The notes beneath the pieces were generated by a model. The model was not told the DNA's origin. It saw nothing but the letters and a program-made list of their open reading frames with translations, and did not search any database. A program made the translations under genes and the position numbers. 28,914 nucleotides of DNA from Sperchopsis tessellata (taxonomy: Eukaryota > Arthropoda > Insecta > Coleoptera > Hydrophilidae). Of the stretch, positions 1 to 9,289 are shown in pieces. The stretch lies in the NCBI GenBank assembly GCA_033557685.1, contig JAWQRN010000494.1, positions 1 through 28,914 of the forward strand, given 5' to 3'. Each line of letters opens with the position of its first letter. Position 1 is the first letter of the stretch.

Positions 1-99
1 TACACTTTTCATCTGCATAAAAAAATCATGGAGACTTAAACATCATACAAGTTCAAACACAGTAACAGATTGAAATGGCAACGTCATCCTGGATATTTA

Positions 100-1290
100 G
101 GAGAAGATAATGGGATGGAATGCGAATGCAGAGGAACTGTTGGCTGATGACCCCCTCCCTCCAACCATCCACACAGCCCAAACAGCAATAACTGGCCCTG
201 AAATTATAAGATCTGAACTAAAATGAACTGTAGGTAGGGCTAAAAATAAGAAAGCAACAGGACCTGATGATATTCCACCCGAAATGCTAATACAGCTCAG
301 AACCGAAGGAATAAGCACGTTAGTACACTTATTTAACAGTATATATAATAAAGGTACGATACCCTCAGACTGGCTCAAATCACTTTTGTTGCAATTCCTA
401 AAAAAAACAATGTTAAAGTGTGTAACAACCACCACGTAATAAGTTTGATGAGCCACGTCTTGAAGATATTCATATGAATGGTTCGTGGTATGTTATATCG
501 TAAAGTAGAAGAGCATATCGGGCAAATTCAGTTTGGGTTTTGTAATGGCTTGGGAATGAGAGAAGCACTCTTTACTTTACAGGTGTTGGTACAAAACTGT
601 AGGGATGAAAATTGATATGTCTCTATTTGCTTCATCAACTTTCAAAGAACATTTGATAAAGTCCAACATACCAAGATGATGAAAATACTAAGATCTCCTG
701 GCATCGATGATAAAGATCTGCGCCGTATATCCAATCTATACTGGCAACAAACCGCAAATCTCTAGGTGGGCCAAAGGGTAACAAATGACATTTCTATCCA
801 AAGGGCAGTGAGGCATGGGGGTGCTCTTTTGCCAGTGATTTTTAACATTCCAGAGAAGATATTCAACGAAGCTCTACAGAGCACAGTATTAAGATCACCG
901 GTGTTGCACTTAATAATATGTGGTATGCTGATGACACCATTTTAATGTAATGAGCAGAATCATGGAGTCTGACCGAGGTAGCACTTAAGAAAATCGAAAC
1001 GTTTGGGATGTGGTGTTACAGGCATATGCTGCGAATCTGCTGGAGGGATAGGGTTCACACTGAGACTGTTCTGGCTCTGCTAGAAAAGAAGACAGATATT
1101 GAAGACAATTATGAGATCTTGCACCTTATCATTCAAGGAAAAGTTAATGGAAGGAGAAGAGGAACATTGTGGCTAATTTGAGACAGCGGATTGGCCAAAC
1201 AACAGAGTTAGTGTTTCGATCAGTGATCAGCAAAGTAATTGTAGCTAACATGATCACCAGCGTTCGCTGAACGGATATGAGACGTTAATA
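100..1290 (+). pseudogene. Degenerate non-LTR retrotransposon reverse transcriptase (RTE-like)
   Basis: Plus-strand reading in broken frames gives the order of an insect endonuclease/reverse-transcriptase ORF2. About 250-370 reads like ATGPDDIPPEMLIQL followed by an IPSDW motif, the N-terminal RT signature. About 500-720 gives the QFGF motif and FDKVQHTKMMKIL (RT motif A region). About 800-960 gives a decayed RQG-LLP-FNI block and WYADDT, the catalytic motif. 1015-1270 is the C-terminal region, ending GQTTELVFRSVISKV and a MITSVR-like terminus. Many stops and frameshifts show it is dead. The endonuclease domain is not seen, so it is 5'-truncated or extends left of the window. The clade call rests on remembered family resemblance. 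Confidence 0.75.
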
Positions 1291-1299
1291 AATTTTTAT

Positions 1300-3310
1300 T
1301 CTATTCAGTTCTAAGAAAAATTACCTGTAAACAGAAATGGGTTTTGGTAAAGAATAAAACATGCACATTTTTTAATTTTAATATTGTAACAGTACGGTTG
1401 AAATTACAAAATGTTCAACAATTTTTAAGGCAGCTTGCATTTTTTTAATAATTACAAGTCATCAATAACGCCTAATGTTATATTTAATAATTAAATAACT
1501 AACTGTACGATTATCATCAACTATAAAATTGTCTCGTGTGTACCCTGACTAGAGATTAGGTATTTATAAAAAAGCAGAAGTTTAAATATTCTGGAAGAAA
1601 TGGATTTTTCATAGATATTGAAATGGCATACTATGTGATTTTGTTTCGAAAATCTATTTAAATATGTTAAAGCTATTACCTACATATATTTGGAGTTTCA
1701 AAAAAAATTAATGTATGCTTTCAATGATCAATAAATTATATTGTTTCTAAATTAAACACAAGTAATCTTTTCTTACTACTTGCTAAAAATAATCTTGCTG
1801 GGTTAGTATGTTTATGAAAGCCTGAGTCTCTGATTTTTGGACTGGCTATGATATGGTTCAACTTATCCTTTGCCAAGAATGCTTGAGGTCGTCTCCTTTT
1901 TAAAATTATTGATCTCGAAAAAAATCTTTTTGGGAACGCCTAATATACGTGTAAACATCTTTTCAATTTATTATAAAATTGTTTTGTAAGATTGGAGTTT
2001 TTGATTTAACACTAAATGTACAAAATATCTACAAAAGCAGTTAAGATAACATTATTTTTCTTCAAATTGACTTTGAAGGATTAAAATCTTAAATATCGAA
2101 AAAAAGTCAAAAACTACATAAAGTTTTTTTTTCCTCAAAAATATATTTTTAAGACAATTTTATAAATTTTACAAGATAACTAAATATATAAAATGGTCAA
2201 TGAAATATACAATCTATTCTTCATAAACAAAATAATAGTTTAAATTATTATTACTGAGTAAATTGATTAAGAAAAATTAAACTTAAAGTAACCATACAAA
2301 TAAAGTTTTGGATTATTTTTCGAATTTACGATTTTATACCACTTAGATCTCCACATTACGTTTCAAACAACGTAGCTACGAATAATAAAGAAGATAATGA
2401 TATGTTGAAAATACCTGAATAAAATTATGCATTCGATACTTCAGGAATATTTGCACGTTTTTATGTTTGCAAAATATAAATGTTCTTAAATGTAGCCTCA
2501 CTATGCACAGTAACTTTCGATGTGAATTTTTTGTAATTTATACATTTTTGTATTATTGCTACCTTTCTCACTTTTCAATAAGAGAATGTCAAAAAAACAT
2601 TTAAAAATATATTTATGCTTAAAATTCTAGTGGAAAAATGCTTCAGAAAAAACATACTATCCTTCTTTAATTTTTGGCATTTTTCTAATTTAAAAAAGCT
2701 TTAGAACTTAACTGCAGAATTTGCAACCTTTAAATCAGACAATTTAATTGTAAAAATTGCACCTCGTTGAGTATTCAGTCTGACATTTAAAATTAGCTAT
2801 TATTTTATTTTGCAAGTTTAATGATGATTGCAATATTTAATTTTTCTTAACTAACAATGCTTCTAACTTATCTAAAACTAAATAACTATACGATATAAAC
2901 CTTTCATGAATAAATTTCAGATTATTTTTAAAAAAGACACGTTTCTAAATCAGGAAAAGCTACAAAAACAACAAAAAAGATGGACAAATGTATGCATAAA
3001 AAAACATTAATTGAAAATGTTGCAAGAAGTAAACAGCAGTAATAAATAAAAATAATTTTGATTGTCAATTTGTATTTTAAATATTCAAATGTTGTAATTT
3101 TTATACTAAACACCGTATTTATAAAGCTTAAAACTGGTACAAAATATCCTAAGATTATTATTATAAAAACTTAATAATGAAATACACAAAATCTACTAAT
3201 CCATTAACAGTGTTAATATAACAAAAAAACGATTGCATAATATTGGTGGTTATGAATTAGTATATTGAAAATACATAAGAAATGAAATAAATAAATATTT
3301 GAATTTTATG
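1300..3310. other. AT-rich intergenic DNA, no recognisable feature
   Basis: About 2 kb of strongly AT-rich sequence with many poly(A)/poly(T) runs. The longest reading frame (2928-3113, minus) is a low-complexity hydrophobic string with no family resemblance. I see no exon, RNA gene or intact repeat here. Confidence 0.6.
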
Positions 3311-3322
3311 AAAAGGTTTCTA

Positions 3323-3833
3323 CACCTTTTCCAGTTGTAATTCAGAAAGCATCAACTGTAATTCAGATTAGTCAATTCTAATTCAAAAATTGTCAAATGC
3401 AATTCAGATTCTTCTTCTTAATTCCTGTTACTCCTTGAGGAGCATAGGGTGTCATAAGGCGTTTCTACAGCAAATATTTTATAAATAAATGGCAGAGTTG
3501 TTAGCCCTGCGCAGTTTCTCACTACACTCTCACTCACTACAGAACCCATCTGTCAATCCTCTCCACTTAACTCTGTCTCTAGTTGCAACCTTGATCTCCC
3601 CCCATGACATTCCCCTTCGGTTGTGTTCATATGTTACACCCCTCCTCTATGTATCAACAGGTCTTCCAACCCTTCTTCTACCTACAAAGTTGAAATTCCA
3701 GGACCTGTCTGGTCAAACCATCATGAGACCTTCTTAGTGTGTACCCAATCCATCTCCACTCTCTCCTAATTCAGATTAGTCAAATGTAATTCAGAAAGCA
3801 TCAAATGTAATTCAGAAATCTTTTCACCTTTCA
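3323..3833. repeat. Left subterminal repeat array of the TA transposon
   Basis: Repeated units of the form TGTAATTCAGAAAGCATCAA or TGTAATTCAGATTAGTCAA run from the outer CACCTTTTCC terminus to an inner CACCTTTC near 3823-3832. The array is split by a retrotransposon fragment at 3411-3767. The units are inverted relative to those at 6050-6318. Arrays of this kind often bind transposase; that role is inferred here. Confidence 0.8.
3411..3767 (-). mobile_element. 5'-truncated non-LTR retrotransposon 3' end inserted in the left array
   Basis: A 357-bp insert sits between two copies of AATTCAGATT (3401-3410 and 3768-3777). Read on the minus strand it contains a C-terminal stretch like TRDRVKWRGLTDGFCS, typical of the end of RTE-like ORF2. 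Next comes a 3' UTR with a short hairpin (CTCC...GGAG, near 3432-3442) and a terminal (AAG)n tail at 3411-3416. Truncated 5' end, simple-repeat tail and a 10-bp duplication fit target-primed reverse transcription. The duplicated string also belongs to the host array, so the target duplication is probable, not certain. Confidence 0.65.
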
Positions 3834-3992
3834 CACCTTTTCTTAATTAATATTTCAGTTATCATAGAAGTGCAAATAACAGAAAGTTGACAGATCATTG
3901 ACAGATCAAGTTGATTACAGTTTTAATTACGACTTTATTTTTCTACAATTTTAATTTATTTCAAAAAAACCAAACCCAATTCTAATACTTAA

Positions 3993-4196
3993 ATGGAATT
4001 AAAAGACAATTGTGCTATTTGTCAAGTGCTAATAATAAGAAGCCTAGTTCTGCGACTACTATTGTGTAGACATCTATTGCACACAAAGTGTACACAACCC
4101 CTTCAAATTGATAGATGTTCTATTTGCAGAACTGAGCTAGTTGGCTCTAACGAAATTGCAAGAAAACAATACAAGAGGCAATCAGTGCAAGATTGA
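3993..4196 (+). CDS. Small RING-finger protein encoded inside the TA transposon
   Basis: A 67-residue ORF carries all eight zinc ligands of a RING-type finger. CAIC (residues 8-11) is followed by a 15-residue loop, then C-x-H-x2-H-x2-C (LCRHLLHTKC) and, after eight residues, CSIC. RING fingers usually recruit E2 ubiquitin-conjugating enzymes; activity here is not shown. The protein is almost only the finger, with a short basic tail ending at a stop just before the transposase ORF, which is in another frame. It may be a stand-alone accessory protein, or the N-terminal domain of a longer protein once joined to the transposase by a frameshift or intron. It sits between the left array and the transposase on the same strand, so it appears to be element cargo. 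It is unlikely to be a host gene. Confidence 0.6.
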   Translation: MELKDNCAICQVLIIRSLVLRLLLCRHLLHTKCTQPLQIDRCSICRTELVGSNEIARKQYKRQSVQD

Positions 4197-4206
4197 GAAA
4201 GAATAG

Positions 4207-5144
4207 TTGCTTGTGCCCAACAGAGGCGATAATTGGTTAGCTATGGATGAAATGTTAAATGCGCAATACAAAACAGCATTTCATTGGTTACGAGTCTTGT
4301 TAGCTCAGTGCCTAAGTACTAAGCTACTAAGCATGGGGTCTCGGGTTCGAGACCCAGAGGCGGTCGTCCTTTTGTAATTAGGGAACTCTTTGTGGTGCTC
4401 GTCTTCCGGGAGGGACGTAAAACTGTGGGTCCTCTGTATTGTAGGTAAAATGAAGACCACCTGCACGTAAAAGAACCCAATTTCAGTTAGAACACTGGAT
4501 GCGGCAAAATTTTCAGGTGTGGGAGCTTAATTCCTGGCATCAGTGTTTGGCCATAGCAGTGGACACTGGTCGACGTTAAATTAACATACAAACAAATAAC
4601 ATTGGGTACGATCTGGGCGGGACACAATGTTGCCAAGAGGGGGCATGAAACCAAAAGTTCTTATTGGGGAACAAATTGATACGATGGTTTCATGGATTGA
4701 AAATGATTGTAGTTACACCCTAAAACAATTATCAGCAAAGTGGTATCTGTGTCGAAGGTAGGAAATTACTTACAAAGCAGACTGTGAGCCTTAACTGATG
4801 TTAGAGCAGTGCAAATACTTCCAGCAGCAAGAGGTTCTAATATTCACCTGATAGGTGCAATTTCTGCTACAGGCGTTGTAGCCATGGAACGTAGAAGAGG
4901 CTCTTATACATATGAATTAGCAAATTCTTCGGTAGCCAAATTGTTAACAAACTGGCAAGACATGGAGAAGCAAGTAGCTGATTTGGTAATTGTGGTTGAT
5001 AAAGTTCTCTGTCACTCAAGACTGGAAACGGTCATTACCGGAACAGCTGCAATATTGTTGCATCTAAGACCATATTCTCCAAGGTTAAATCCCGTTGAAA
5101 CTCTTTGGTCCAAAATAAAGACTTATGTTAAAACACATCTTTAA
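4207..5144 (+). pseudogene. Tc1/mariner (IS630)-type transposase, split by a SINE and internally deleted
   Basis: The reading frame around 4207-4293 (possible start Met 4243) continues in register after the SINE at 4612, joining a HWLRS motif to GRDTMLPRGG. The following stretch, about 4650-4750, is a helix-turn-helix-like region ending TLKQLSAKWYL. After about 4760 sequence is missing. The frame from 4809 holds the catalytic core. ILPAARGSNIHLIGAIS comes first, then VIVVDKVLCHS (second catalytic Asp, replacing the usual DN-x-x-x-H form) near 4990-5025, and SPRLNPVETLW (the third acidic residue, Glu) near 5078-5110. The first Asp falls in the deleted stretch. The protein would cut and paste DNA at TA sites, but this copy cannot be active. 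Confidence 0.8.
4294..4599 (+). mobile_element. tRNA-derived SINE (about 306 bp)
   Basis: The insert is flanked by a 12-bp duplication with one mismatch: CATTGGTTACGA (4282-4293) and CATTGGGTACGA (4600-4611). Its head (4294-4368) looks like a tRNA, with an A-box-like TTAGCTCAGTGCC and a B-box GGTTCGAGACC, the internal RNA polymerase III promoter elements. A tRNA-unrelated body follows and it ends near GACGTTAAATTAACATAC. Related fragments lie at 23771-23810 and 28742-28868 on the opposite strand. It interrupts the transposase frame, so it landed after the transposon. It depends on a LINE for mobility; the partner is not identified. Confidence 0.85.
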
Positions 5145-5416
5145 ATTCCAAATATAGAAGGTCCAGGTGTTATGTAACAAAGATTGGTCTACTTAGAGGA
5201 AATTGTAGACCAGGCAAACGACACGGTATTAGGGGGTGATTGTGCTCGTGCTGTGCAGCACACTACAATGCATCACCCAACTGCCTTAGCTATGAATGCT
5301 ATGGCAGATGGAAGATAATTAAATTAAATTTTGGTGATATGTATTACGTGATAATTTGTTTTAAATTAAACTGTTTTGTTTTGTTATGTTATGTATAGTT
5401 ATGATTGATATTTCCT

Positions 5417-5422
5417 AATAAA
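5417..5422 (+). terminator. Possible poly(A) signal of the TA transposon
   Basis: AATAAA lies about 270 bp after the transposase stop, followed by AT-rich DNA. It is in the right place for the element's transcript, but AATAAA occurs often by chance in DNA this AT-rich. Confidence 0.35.
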
Positions 5423-5449
5423 TTACAATTAACACAGTCTGAATTTCAA

Positions 5450-5960
5450 CCGAATCCTTCTGAAAAATATTTAAAAAATATCCACCACGACGAGATTTTT
5501 TATGACTATTTTGCATAATTGGGACTTTATTTCGCCCATAATGCGTTGAATCTCGTTCTTCAGCACTGGAATGGTCTGCAGATTATTTGCATAGACTTTT
5601 CTTTACCCAACCGCAAAGAATACAAATCCAACGGCCTAATATCTCACGATCTCGGCAACATTTTGATATCCAAAACGAGAGATTACACGCCATGAAAACT
5701 TTGTGTTAAATAACATGTCTTCCAGATTGATACAGTCAAATTCATTGCATAAAAAATTTGTTGACATGTGCATTTGCTGTGATCGATTGTGAATAGAGGT
5801 TTTTGGTCTGCAACGCATTCATGTTTTCAAGAGATCAAACACTACGTGTGGGCACAGGTATCTTTACACCCAAAACAGAAACGGTGTGCTCGAATTTTTG
5901 GACAATGTAAATTCACAATTGCCTTCCATCATTATGTAAATTGTCAATTCTTTCCAATAA
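5450..5960 (-). pseudogene. Degenerate mariner-family transposase fragment
   Basis: On the minus strand about 5818-5640 reads FSWRVISRFG followed by a decayed P-R-S-D-like block, matching the part of mariner transposases before the last catalytic Asp. A shifted frame, about 5640-5450, gives YANNLQTIPVLKNEIQRIMG and then an RRGGYFLNIF-like end, the usual mariner C-terminus. The order is correct, but stops and frameshifts are frequent. It lies opposite to and inside the TA transposon, between its transposase and right array, and so probably inserted later. No clear inverted termini were found. Confidence 0.65.
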
Positions 5961-6049
5961 CAACTGTGAAATAACAGCTCTCAAATATCTACACAGTAAA
6001 AATGGTGTGAAATTCAAAATGACACCTCCCGTCGGTACACCCATTATAC

Positions 6050-6318
6050 CTGGGAAAGGTGTAATCTGAATTACAATTGCCTTTAATTTAAATTACATTT
6101 AACGCTTTCTGAATTACATTTAACTCTTTCTAAATTACATTTAACACTTTATGAATTACAATGGACCAATATAAATTACATTTGACGCTTACTGAATTAC
6201 AATTGACTAATCTGAATTACATTTGAAGCTTTCTGAATTTACATTTGATGCTTTCTGAATTACAAGTGACTAATCTGAATTACATTTAATGCTTTCCGAA
6301 TTAGAATTGGAAAAGGTG
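6050..6318. repeat. Right subterminal repeat array of the TA transposon
   Basis: About ten head-to-tail units resembling CTGAATTACATTTGACGCTTT run from an inner GGAAAGGTGTAA (6053-6064) to the outer GGAAAAGGTG (6309-6318). They are the inverse of the left array and more numerous. Spacers alternate between GCTTT and GACTAAT types. Confidence 0.85.
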
Positions 6319-6329
6319 TAGTTCAAATA

Positions 6330-7500
6330 CATAATAATTTAGAAATCAATATAGAACGTGAGCCACCAAAAAGAAAAAGGTTCTGATACATTTTTAATAT
6401 TATATATTTAGAAATAATACGCATGTAATAACAATAAACTAAAAAACTAAGTAAAAATTCACTCAAATTTATCTTAAAAATAAACTATTTTTATGTGTCA
6501 GTCCATAGATACAGAATGTTATGTAAATTTCAATTTTATAGAATTATTATATTATTATTTTATAATAACATCTACTTTGTTACAATCACATTTAAAATAA
6601 TTAAAAAAAATATTTTCTGTTATATTACAATTAATAATATATTTTAAAAATATAAGATAATTCTGTACAGATAGATGACACTGAATCTCATTAAAATTAT
6701 ACTCTCATTAAAAAACTTATTTGTACTTACAAAATTTACAATAACTGTGATTAAATTTTGGATCAGATATTCATTAAATAACCTGATAAACCAAAATTTT
6801 TAAGTACATATTTCTAGAAGTTTTTATCACAATAGCAGATAAAATAAGAATGCGATAACTGCTATATTTGCCTCAAATAAATAATAAAATAAATTACATT
6901 CTATACAAGACAGAAAATCATGTTCTGTTAGAATGTCCCTGAGCAAAATAAGGATAAGCAGGATACCAGAAATGTCAGCAGTTCCATAGACGAAGCCGCA
7001 TAAATGCTTATGTAGCGGCTGTCTAAGAAGTTTATAAAAGTCTAGTGCACAAATGTTCTCCAGCATTAATCATTACTATACTAACAGTGTAACTGAAACA
7101 AGTAGAATTCCCGAAAACACGAAAAAAACTAATAATGGAGTTACCAAATTATTTTAGTTGTTAGACATGACTCGCATGAAGGATTTAAATAATGTTTCTA
7201 AGTAGATAATAAAAACAAAATTGTATAATCAATAAGATTATTAGAAATTTTTTTCATAGAACTATTTGAAATTTCACAGTGTTGAGTTTTAATCGTACCG
7301 TGGTAAAGTTCAAAATATTTATTAAAAAACCTATTTATTTTATTTATTCAATTACTGTTATTTACTATGTACACGAAGTAAAATTTATACCAATGCAAAG
7401 GTTTTTTAGGTTATCTACCACAAATCAAATCATGAACTAACAACAGTAAATTATAATCTGTCACATTACTATGATTATTTTGCAAATTATTTTAATAAAC
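6330..7500. other. AT-rich intergenic DNA with one hydrophobic ORF
   Basis: Mostly AT-rich filler. The minus-strand frame 7066-6827 (79 residues) is less AT-rich and encodes two hydrophobic stretches, ISGILLILILL and ANIAVIAFLFYLLL, ending at a stop. It could be the last exon of an unrecognised membrane protein, but I match it to no family and see no firm splice partner. Confidence 0.3.
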
Positions 7501-7502
7501 AT

Positions 7503-7650
7503 GAATGTTGTTTCCGGATATAAACTGTGTAGAGGATCTAAAAAGTGCTGACGTTTCGTCTACTGTTGCAAGGGATATTTTCAAGAATGATGTTACCTCA
7601 ACGAATGAACTCAACACACTGAATATGAATGTTGTTCAGGGTGTAAACTC
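7503..7650 (+). repeat. Dispersed short repeat, copy 1 (diverged, with start of a second unit)
   Basis: It begins AATGTTGTTTCCGGATATAA and carries the core GACGTTTCGTCTACTGTTGC seen in copy 2 (11144-11264). It then runs through the GATGTTAC...GAATGAA segment. At about 7624 a new unit start, AATGTTGTTCAGGGTGTAAA, follows directly, so this copy looks partly tandem. The frame 7505-7750 across it is not considered coding. Confidence 0.7.
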
Positions 7651-7849
7651 ATGCTCATATAGGCAAGGATCGGTGTGGGGGATGTGTATAGCACAGAGCC
7701 ATTCCATTCCAACAACAGGGGAGATGTTTGTTCATAGAAATGGTCCCTAAATTGGAAATAAGAGGACCTCAGATAAACCTCCGTCAGCACTGTATGTCTT
7801 AAGATGAACTTTCACCTGTCAGTAGGTCGCTGATGATGCTAATAGTATC

Positions 7850-8610
7850 ATCATATCATATTATATTTATTGGTCTATCAAAACTGCATTACAATCTTAG
7901 ACACGATAAAAAAAATCAAATAAATTAACAATAAAATAACAAAAAAACAATCAAGGTAGACTACATCACTTTACAGATTCACAACAAAATATATAGTTCA
8001 AAGTTAAAATATAAAATTGAAGAAACAATTTGTCATCCTTAAATATCAAAAAAGTCCACTAAATAATACAAGTAACTTCTCTGGAGGTCCTTTTTCACAA
8101 ATTGTTTAAATTTTTTCAATGGCAGACACTAAATTCTGATTGCCATAAGACGATCAGCAGTCTTTTGGAGTCTGTATGAGTCCCTTAATATTTTATTCCT
8201 ATTTCTTGTGAGGTAATGAATATGAATATCTGAGCAGGTCGAAAAATTATTGCAGTTTCTATGAGTTTGCATAACATTTGCAAGGCAAATCACTGAATAC
8301 AATGTATATTTTAAATAATGTCACACAATACTCCTTTCAAGGTGCCCGGACTACAGCCCTGACCGCTATCTTCTGCAGAACAAAGGCCTTCTGTAAATGA
8401 TATTGCACTGCAAATCGCCACGCAAGGATCCCGTAGGATAGAATAGAATGAAAACAGACAGTCAGGGCAGCCACCTGCACACTCCCTAATATGTCTGAGT
8501 AAATTGCTGAGCTTAACTTTGAGCTCAGGTTGTCAATACGGCACTTCCAGGACAGGGCCCGATCCACATACACACCAAGAATCTTCACTGTCGTGTTGGG
8601 AGGATGGCAG
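7850..8610 (-). pseudogene. Jockey/CR1-like non-LTR reverse transcriptase C-terminal fragment
   Basis: Minus-strand 8588-8337 reads VKILGVYVDRALSWKCRID and SILSYGILAW, the conserved region just after the RT catalytic core of Jockey/CR1-type elements. Shifted frames further down give the usual tail, a region like HYLTRNRNKILRDS and then LPLKKFKQFVKKDL near 8100. An AT-rich 3' UTR with an AATAAATATAATATGATATG-like end lies near 7850-7880. It is 5'-truncated and meets the hAT fragment at about 8610-8640. It resembles the fragment at 17745-18660. Confidence 0.7.
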
Positions 8611-8625
8611 TATCGGCAGTCGGCT

Positions 8626-9285
8626 TTCAGCTTTATAAAAAATATTTTCCAATTTTACATTCATAGTTTGGGTAAGAAATCCACTTTTAATAATCGATAC
8701 GTCAATTTTCAAATTGAAACTGAATGAAGAGGAAGAACTTATTTCTATCTGAAACGACAGAAATTTGAAAATAAAATATTTTGAAATATCACAAAATTCT
8801 TTTTGGATTTCTCTACAAGAAGATTTTCCAGCCATATCAAGAAAATCATTAATCATCTTATTGCTGTTTTCAACAATCGAATTTGGATTTTCTGCATTAA
8901 CTAATATAAAATCTAAAAAAAGATCTAGATTTGGAAATGTTGAACAGGACATGAGAGTTTCTTTATCCTTTTTGCGTCCAACTATAAATGAAATTATTCA
9001 GAAGCTTCGAGCACATATTTCTCATTGACATAAACGTCGTTTGTATTATTAATATTACATATACATTATTGAATTTACGATACTCTGTTATTTCGTGATA
9101 ACTTATTATTTTATATTTGTTTTATAGTTTGTTTGTGTATAGACCTATTTTTGTAGACCTATTAAATAATAAAATTAAAATTAATAATGTATACCTATCA
9201 TTAGGCTTACCTACAATATTTTAGTGTGACGTCAAACCTTAAAAAAAGTGTTTCGCGAGAAAAAAAAGATTGAGAAATGCTGGTT
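8626..9285 (+). pseudogene. hAT transposon 3' end (Buster/ZBED-like C-terminal domain and right terminus)
   Basis: Plus-strand frames give an IVWVRNPLLIIDTS-like block, a stop, and then 8765-9028 with FWISLQEDFPAISRKSL, FGFSALTNIKSKKRSR and EQDMRVSLSFLRP. That is the C-terminal dimerisation region of hAT transposases related to ZBED5/Buster proteins. The region after the stop ends AAAAAAGATTGAGAAATGCTG (about 9265-9285). Its reverse complement begins CAGCATTTCTCAATC, like hAT/Charlie-type termini (CAG-n-n-n-TTCTCAA). Only the 3' part survives. The 5' side is replaced by an antisense non-LTR fragment. Confidence 0.75.
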
Positions 9286-9289
9286 TACT

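Larger units (their letters stand above)
3321..6320 (+). mobile_element. TA-flanked DNA transposon with subterminal repeat arrays, RING ORF and Tc1/mariner-type transposase
   Basis: The element lies between two TA dinucleotides (3321-3322 and 6319-6320). Its termini mirror each other: the left end reads CACCTTTTCCAGTTGTAATT and the reverse complement of the right end reads CACCTTTTCCAATTCTAATT. Inside each terminus is an array of about 20-bp units resembling GCTTTCTGAATTACATTTGA, in opposite orientations. It carries two plus-strand ORFs, a RING finger (3993-4196) and a transposase (about 4207-5144), then an AATAAA (5417-5422). TA duplication is the hallmark of the IS630/Tc1/mariner group, which agrees with the transposase. 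Three later insertions lie inside it (3411-3767, 4294-4599 and mariner-like DNA at 5450-5960). The transposase has lost its first catalytic Asp region, so this copy is inactive. Confidence 0.85.

Noticed and set aside
97..456. 119-residue minus-strand ORF
   Set aside because: It is the antisense shadow of the RT relic, whose plus-strand motifs are recognisable.
4294..4368. Possible functional tRNA gene
   Set aside because: The arms do not pair as a full cloverleaf, and the sequence is the head of a SINE with target duplications.
3323..6318. Spaced repeats near 3323-3833 and 6050-6318 as a CRISPR array
   Set aside because: The units are adjacent and diverged, inverted between the two ends and tied to transposon termini in a eukaryotic genome.
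7505..7750. 81-residue plus-strand ORF
   Set aside because: It overlays the dispersed repeat, and other copies do not keep the frame.
8533..8952. 139-residue minus-strand ORF
   Set aside because: It spans the junction of two unrelated elements and is antisense to the hAT domain; Ser/Phe-rich shadow.
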